Origin: Muribaculaceae bacterium
Lineage (GTDB): Bacteria; Bacteroidota; Bacteroidia; Bacteroidales; Muribaculaceae
Length of the DNA stretch: 64,000 bases
Direction: 5' to 3'
Assembly: GCA_022508985.1 (NCBI GenBank)
Contig: JAFLUA010000004.1
Coordinates: 62,001-126,000, forward strand
A program made the position numbers and the translations under genes. Of the stretch, positions 61,756-64,000 are shown piece after piece (positions within the stretch are counted from its first letter, which is position 1; each line of letters begins with the position of its first letter). The notes below the pieces were generated by a model. The model had not been told where the DNA came from and made no database searches. It saw only the letters and a list, made by a program, of their open reading frames with translations.

Positions 61756-63960
61756 CTATAGAGATATTTTGAACGACTTAGTGGCTATGTCGGCACTAAC
61801 TCGCAAAACATATATGCCGTGAGCGAGCCCGTCGGCATCGACACGTATGGTGCCATTGCTCGATGAAGCTCTCTTGACGAGGGTGCCCGACATGTCGTAG
61901 ACTTCGGCCGTTACAGCGTTGGCGCCCGGAACGAAAGCCTCGAAGGTATTGCCGTCTCTGTTCAAGACGACCGCCTCGTGAGCAATAGAGACGTTGGCAA
62001 CGCCACTTTTGGCGATGGCTTCTTTAATGCCGGCATATGCATCGAGGCGGCCACCGCCCCAGCCGTCCTGGTCGGACGTGGGTGCTGCAGCTGTTCTTGC
62101 CATAATCTCTTTGACATCGGCAATGCTGAGGTCGGGGTTGGCTTGTAGCCACAAAGCAACGACGCCGGCCACGTGTGGCGATGCTTGCGAAGTGCCTGCG
62201 CATGATGTCCAATTATATGTTTTATTGCTCTTTGGGTCGGTATAAGAATAGTGTATGGGGTAGAGGAATATGGCATTTCCCGTTTCATCGAGGTAGGAGT
62301 TGCGAGAGCTTATAATCACTTGTCCTGGAGCGCATATTTCGGGCATAATACGTCCGTCGGGAGTCTCGCCGAAGGATGAGAACCACGATAATTCGCCTAT
62401 GGTGCCATAGTTGTAAGGCGACCCTTCGACGTTGGCGGTGACATACGACCCGACGGCAATCGTGCTTTTGCCGGAGCCCATATTGCTGTTGGTGCCGTTG
62501 CCGTTGGGCTTGTCAAATCCGGCTATGTTTTTTGTGCCGAAATTCATGTATGTGCCGTCGCAGTAAGCAAATATTTTCTTGCCCGGTTGGCCTTTTACTC
62601 GCAAGAGAATGAAATAACGGCTGGCGTAAGTCGACGAGCGGCCTTGAAGATAAATGCTTAGGCTTGCATGGTAGCGGTTGTTGTGTGGGTCGACTTCGCA
62701 GATGCCACCCGCAAAACTATCGTAGTAAACTGTCTGGAATGGGGTGCCGTCCGATATGAGATTCATGCTCGAGGTGTTGTCGATAAATTGTTCTATCATG
62801 CCGCCCTGTGTGAGATATGTTTCCTCGTTTTCGGGAATCTGCAGCGAATATTGAATATCGTCGGGTGTAGAGCGGTTTATGATTTCGAGATAAACTTCAA
62901 AGGGAGTGTCGTCTTCGGTGTATATGTCGATAGTGCCGAACGACTGGAAGAAGGCGTCGACATCGGCGCTGCCCTTTACGAGGAGCGTCTTGAGTTCGTT
63001 ATCGTCGTCTGTAAACTCTTTTATCAAAGATATGTCTTGGTCGCGCTCATTACCGGCCGCCATGCATATTATAGCGTTGTATTTGTCGGCGATGTCGTTT
63101 ATGGCCTCGGTAAATTCATCGGAGCCGTCGTGAGGCCCGAGGTTGTTGCCAAACGAAATATTTACGACGCAAGGCTTGCCTTGGTCCGATGCATGCTTCG
63201 CTATTCTTTCTATACCGTCGAGAATCTGTGCATTATACCCCAGGCCTGCAGCAACGGCTAACTCGGCGCCTGGAGCCATGCCACGGTAGTCGGGTCCGCC
63301 GTTTACCTTGTCGACAAACGATCCACCGATAACGCCAAGGACGTGCGTGCCGTGGCTGTCGCTGTAGTCAGTGTCGAAGCCGGCGATAGCCGACGGCGTG
63401 TCGTAGACGGTAGCGACAGAGCTTTTCCCGTCGTAGTGCCAAAGATTTGAGATGCGTGAGTTGCCGTCGTCGGCGCGGAAATTGATGTGATTAGGGTCGA
63501 TGCCGGTATCATACATGCCTACAACGACACCGGAGCCGTCGAAAGCCGCCGGTAAGTCATTGCCGGCGAGGACGTCATCGACGCGAGACGCCACGCGAGC
63601 TTCCTTGTTAGATGGTTTTACTACTTCCGATAATTTGACGCCGGTTACGCTCTTGCATGCTGCGATAGCGTCGACGGCATCGGCTGTCGTGCTCACTATG
63701 GCCGTGTGAGTGCCTACGAGGCTAATGATTTCGCCGCCGGCGGCCTCGATGGCGCTTAATGCCTCATCGCCGGAGTAGCGCACTATCAATTCGACGGCGC
63801 GGGCTGTTTGGTCTGACGCCAGAGCCTTAGCAGCTGTGGGCTGCAACGGTTTGTCGAGACCGTTGATTTTTAATCGGTCGCTTACACGCAACTGCACCTG
63901 TGCACCTGCTGTAAGTGTTATCAATATTGTGAGAAATAAAAATAGCGAACGTCTTTTCAT
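61756..63960 (-). CDS. Secreted subtilisin-like peptidase with C-terminal sorting-type domain (734 aa)
   Basis: An S8 protease with signal peptide MKRRSLFLFLTILITLTAGAQ. The catalytic triad is visible: aspartate 151 in MYDTGID, histidine 203 in DSHGTH, and the serine of GTSQASPHVAG. A PA/beta-rich insertion lies before the serine. The C-terminal part, VYDMSGTLVKRAS...GLAHGIYVLRV..., resembles the type A sorting domain of type IX secretion cargo, suggesting transport across the outer membrane. ATG 63960 gives the best signal peptide; 63972 is the longer option. Probably monocistronic. Confidence 0.9.
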   Translation of the reverse strand: MKRRSLFLFLTILITLTAGAQVQLRVSDRLKINGLDKPLQPTAAKALASDQTARAVELIVRYSGDEALSAIEAAGGEIISLVGTHTAIVSTTADAVDAIAACKSVTGVKLSEVVKPSNKEARVASRVDDVLAGNDLPAAFDGSGVVVGMYDTGIDPNHINFRADDGNSRISNLWHYDGKSSVATVYDTPSAIAGFDTDYSDSHGTHVLGVIGGSFVDKVNGGPDYRGMAPGAELAVAAGLGYNAQILDGIERIAKHASDQGKPCVVNISFGNNLGPHDGSDEFTEAINDIADKYNAIICMAAGNERDQDISLIKEFTDDDNELKTLLVKGSADVDAFFQSFGTIDIYTEDDTPFEVYLEIINRSTPDDIQYSLQIPENEETYLTQGGMIEQFIDNTSSMNLISDGTPFQTVYYDSFAGGICEVDPHNNRYHASLSIYLQGRSSTYASRYFILLRVKGQPGKKIFAYCDGTYMNFGTKNIAGFDKPNGNGTNSNMGSGKSTIAVGSYVTANVEGSPYNYGTIGELSWFSSFGETPDGRIMPEICAPGQVIISSRNSYLDETGNAIFLYPIHYSYTDPKSNKTYNWTSCAGTSQASPHVAGVVALWLQANPDLSIADVKEIMARTAAAPTSDQDGWGGGRLDAYAGIKEAIAKSGVANVSIAHEAVVLNRDGNTFEAFVPGANAVTAEVYDMSGTLVKRASSSNGTIRVDADGLAHGIYVLRVSADIATKSFKISL

Positions 63961-63991
63961 AATATTCATCATACTAAGTTTTGACGCCCGA

Positions 63992-63999
63992 CAAAAGTA
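63992..63999 (-). promoter_or_regulatory. Subtilase promoter -7 element
   Basis: The minus strand reads TACTTTTG, 19-31 bases before the possible start codons. The -33 region lies beyond the window edge. Confidence 0.5.
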
Positions 64000-64000
64000 G

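Overview
The window looks like chromosomal DNA from a Bacteroidales bacterium, possibly a Muribaculaceae- or Bacteroides-like gut commensal. The clues are: repeated promoter elements of the Bacteroidetes -7 type (TAnnTTTG); large type V fimbrial (FimB/Mfa2 and DUF4906-like) lipoproteins; an UpxY-headed surface polysaccharide locus; a tmRNA whose tag ends in ALAA; a lipidated Omp85 protein paired with TamB; a complete Rnf operon led by an RseC-like gene; and a subtilase with a tail resembling a type IX secretion sorting domain. The family assignment is inference; the order-level assignment is firmer.

Layout. 1-13591 (+): a fimbrial/adhesin operon. It holds the 3' part of an anchor protein with 106-residue tandem repeats, then four very large lipoproteins in a row, three of them tandem paralogues, closed by a strong hairpin. 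13655-13916 (-): an apparently frameshifted gene remnant. 13917-34218 (-): a 24-gene surface glycan locus running leftward from a promoter and UpxY antiterminator near 34.2 kb. 34248-34935: a GC-rich patch of small hairpins, then ssrA (tmRNA). 35094-48587: housekeeping and envelope genes: a GDPD-type phosphodiesterase, malate dehydrogenase, a thioredoxin-like lipoprotein, a DEAD-box helicase, TamB and TamL, a DUF1810 protein, PyrF and RF1. 48640-58122 (+): two MATE transporters, a permease-HMA metal protein, then rseC-rnfBCDGEA. 58123-61604: a small ORF, tRNA-Arg(TCT), and the translation cluster rplM-rpsI-rpsB-tsf (-). 61756-63999 (-): a secreted subtilase.

How the genes fit together. The glycan locus is the most distinctive part. 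It has the usual frame of a Wzx/Wzy capsule (PglC/WcaJ-type initiating transferase, flippase, EpsG-like polymerase, UpxY) but only one recognisable sugar glycosyltransferase. Around this frame are a TagD-like cytidylyltransferase and a CDP-glycerol glycerophosphotransferase-family enzyme (teichoic-acid-like chemistry). There is also a self-contained acyl-building set (two acyl carrier proteins, an AMP-ligase, a KAS III enzyme, two SDR reductases, two hexapeptide-repeat acyltransferases). Finally there are three ATP-grasp ligases with an alanine/saccharopine-dehydrogenase-like enzyme and a GNAT. I infer a phosphodiester-linked glycan carrying a custom short acyl group and amino-acid-like substituents. 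The exact structure cannot be read from sequence.

Functions are assigned by recognising family motifs in the translations; no database search was run. Start codons were moved from the longest ORF where ATGA overlaps, promoters or signal peptides argued for it, and each case is stated.
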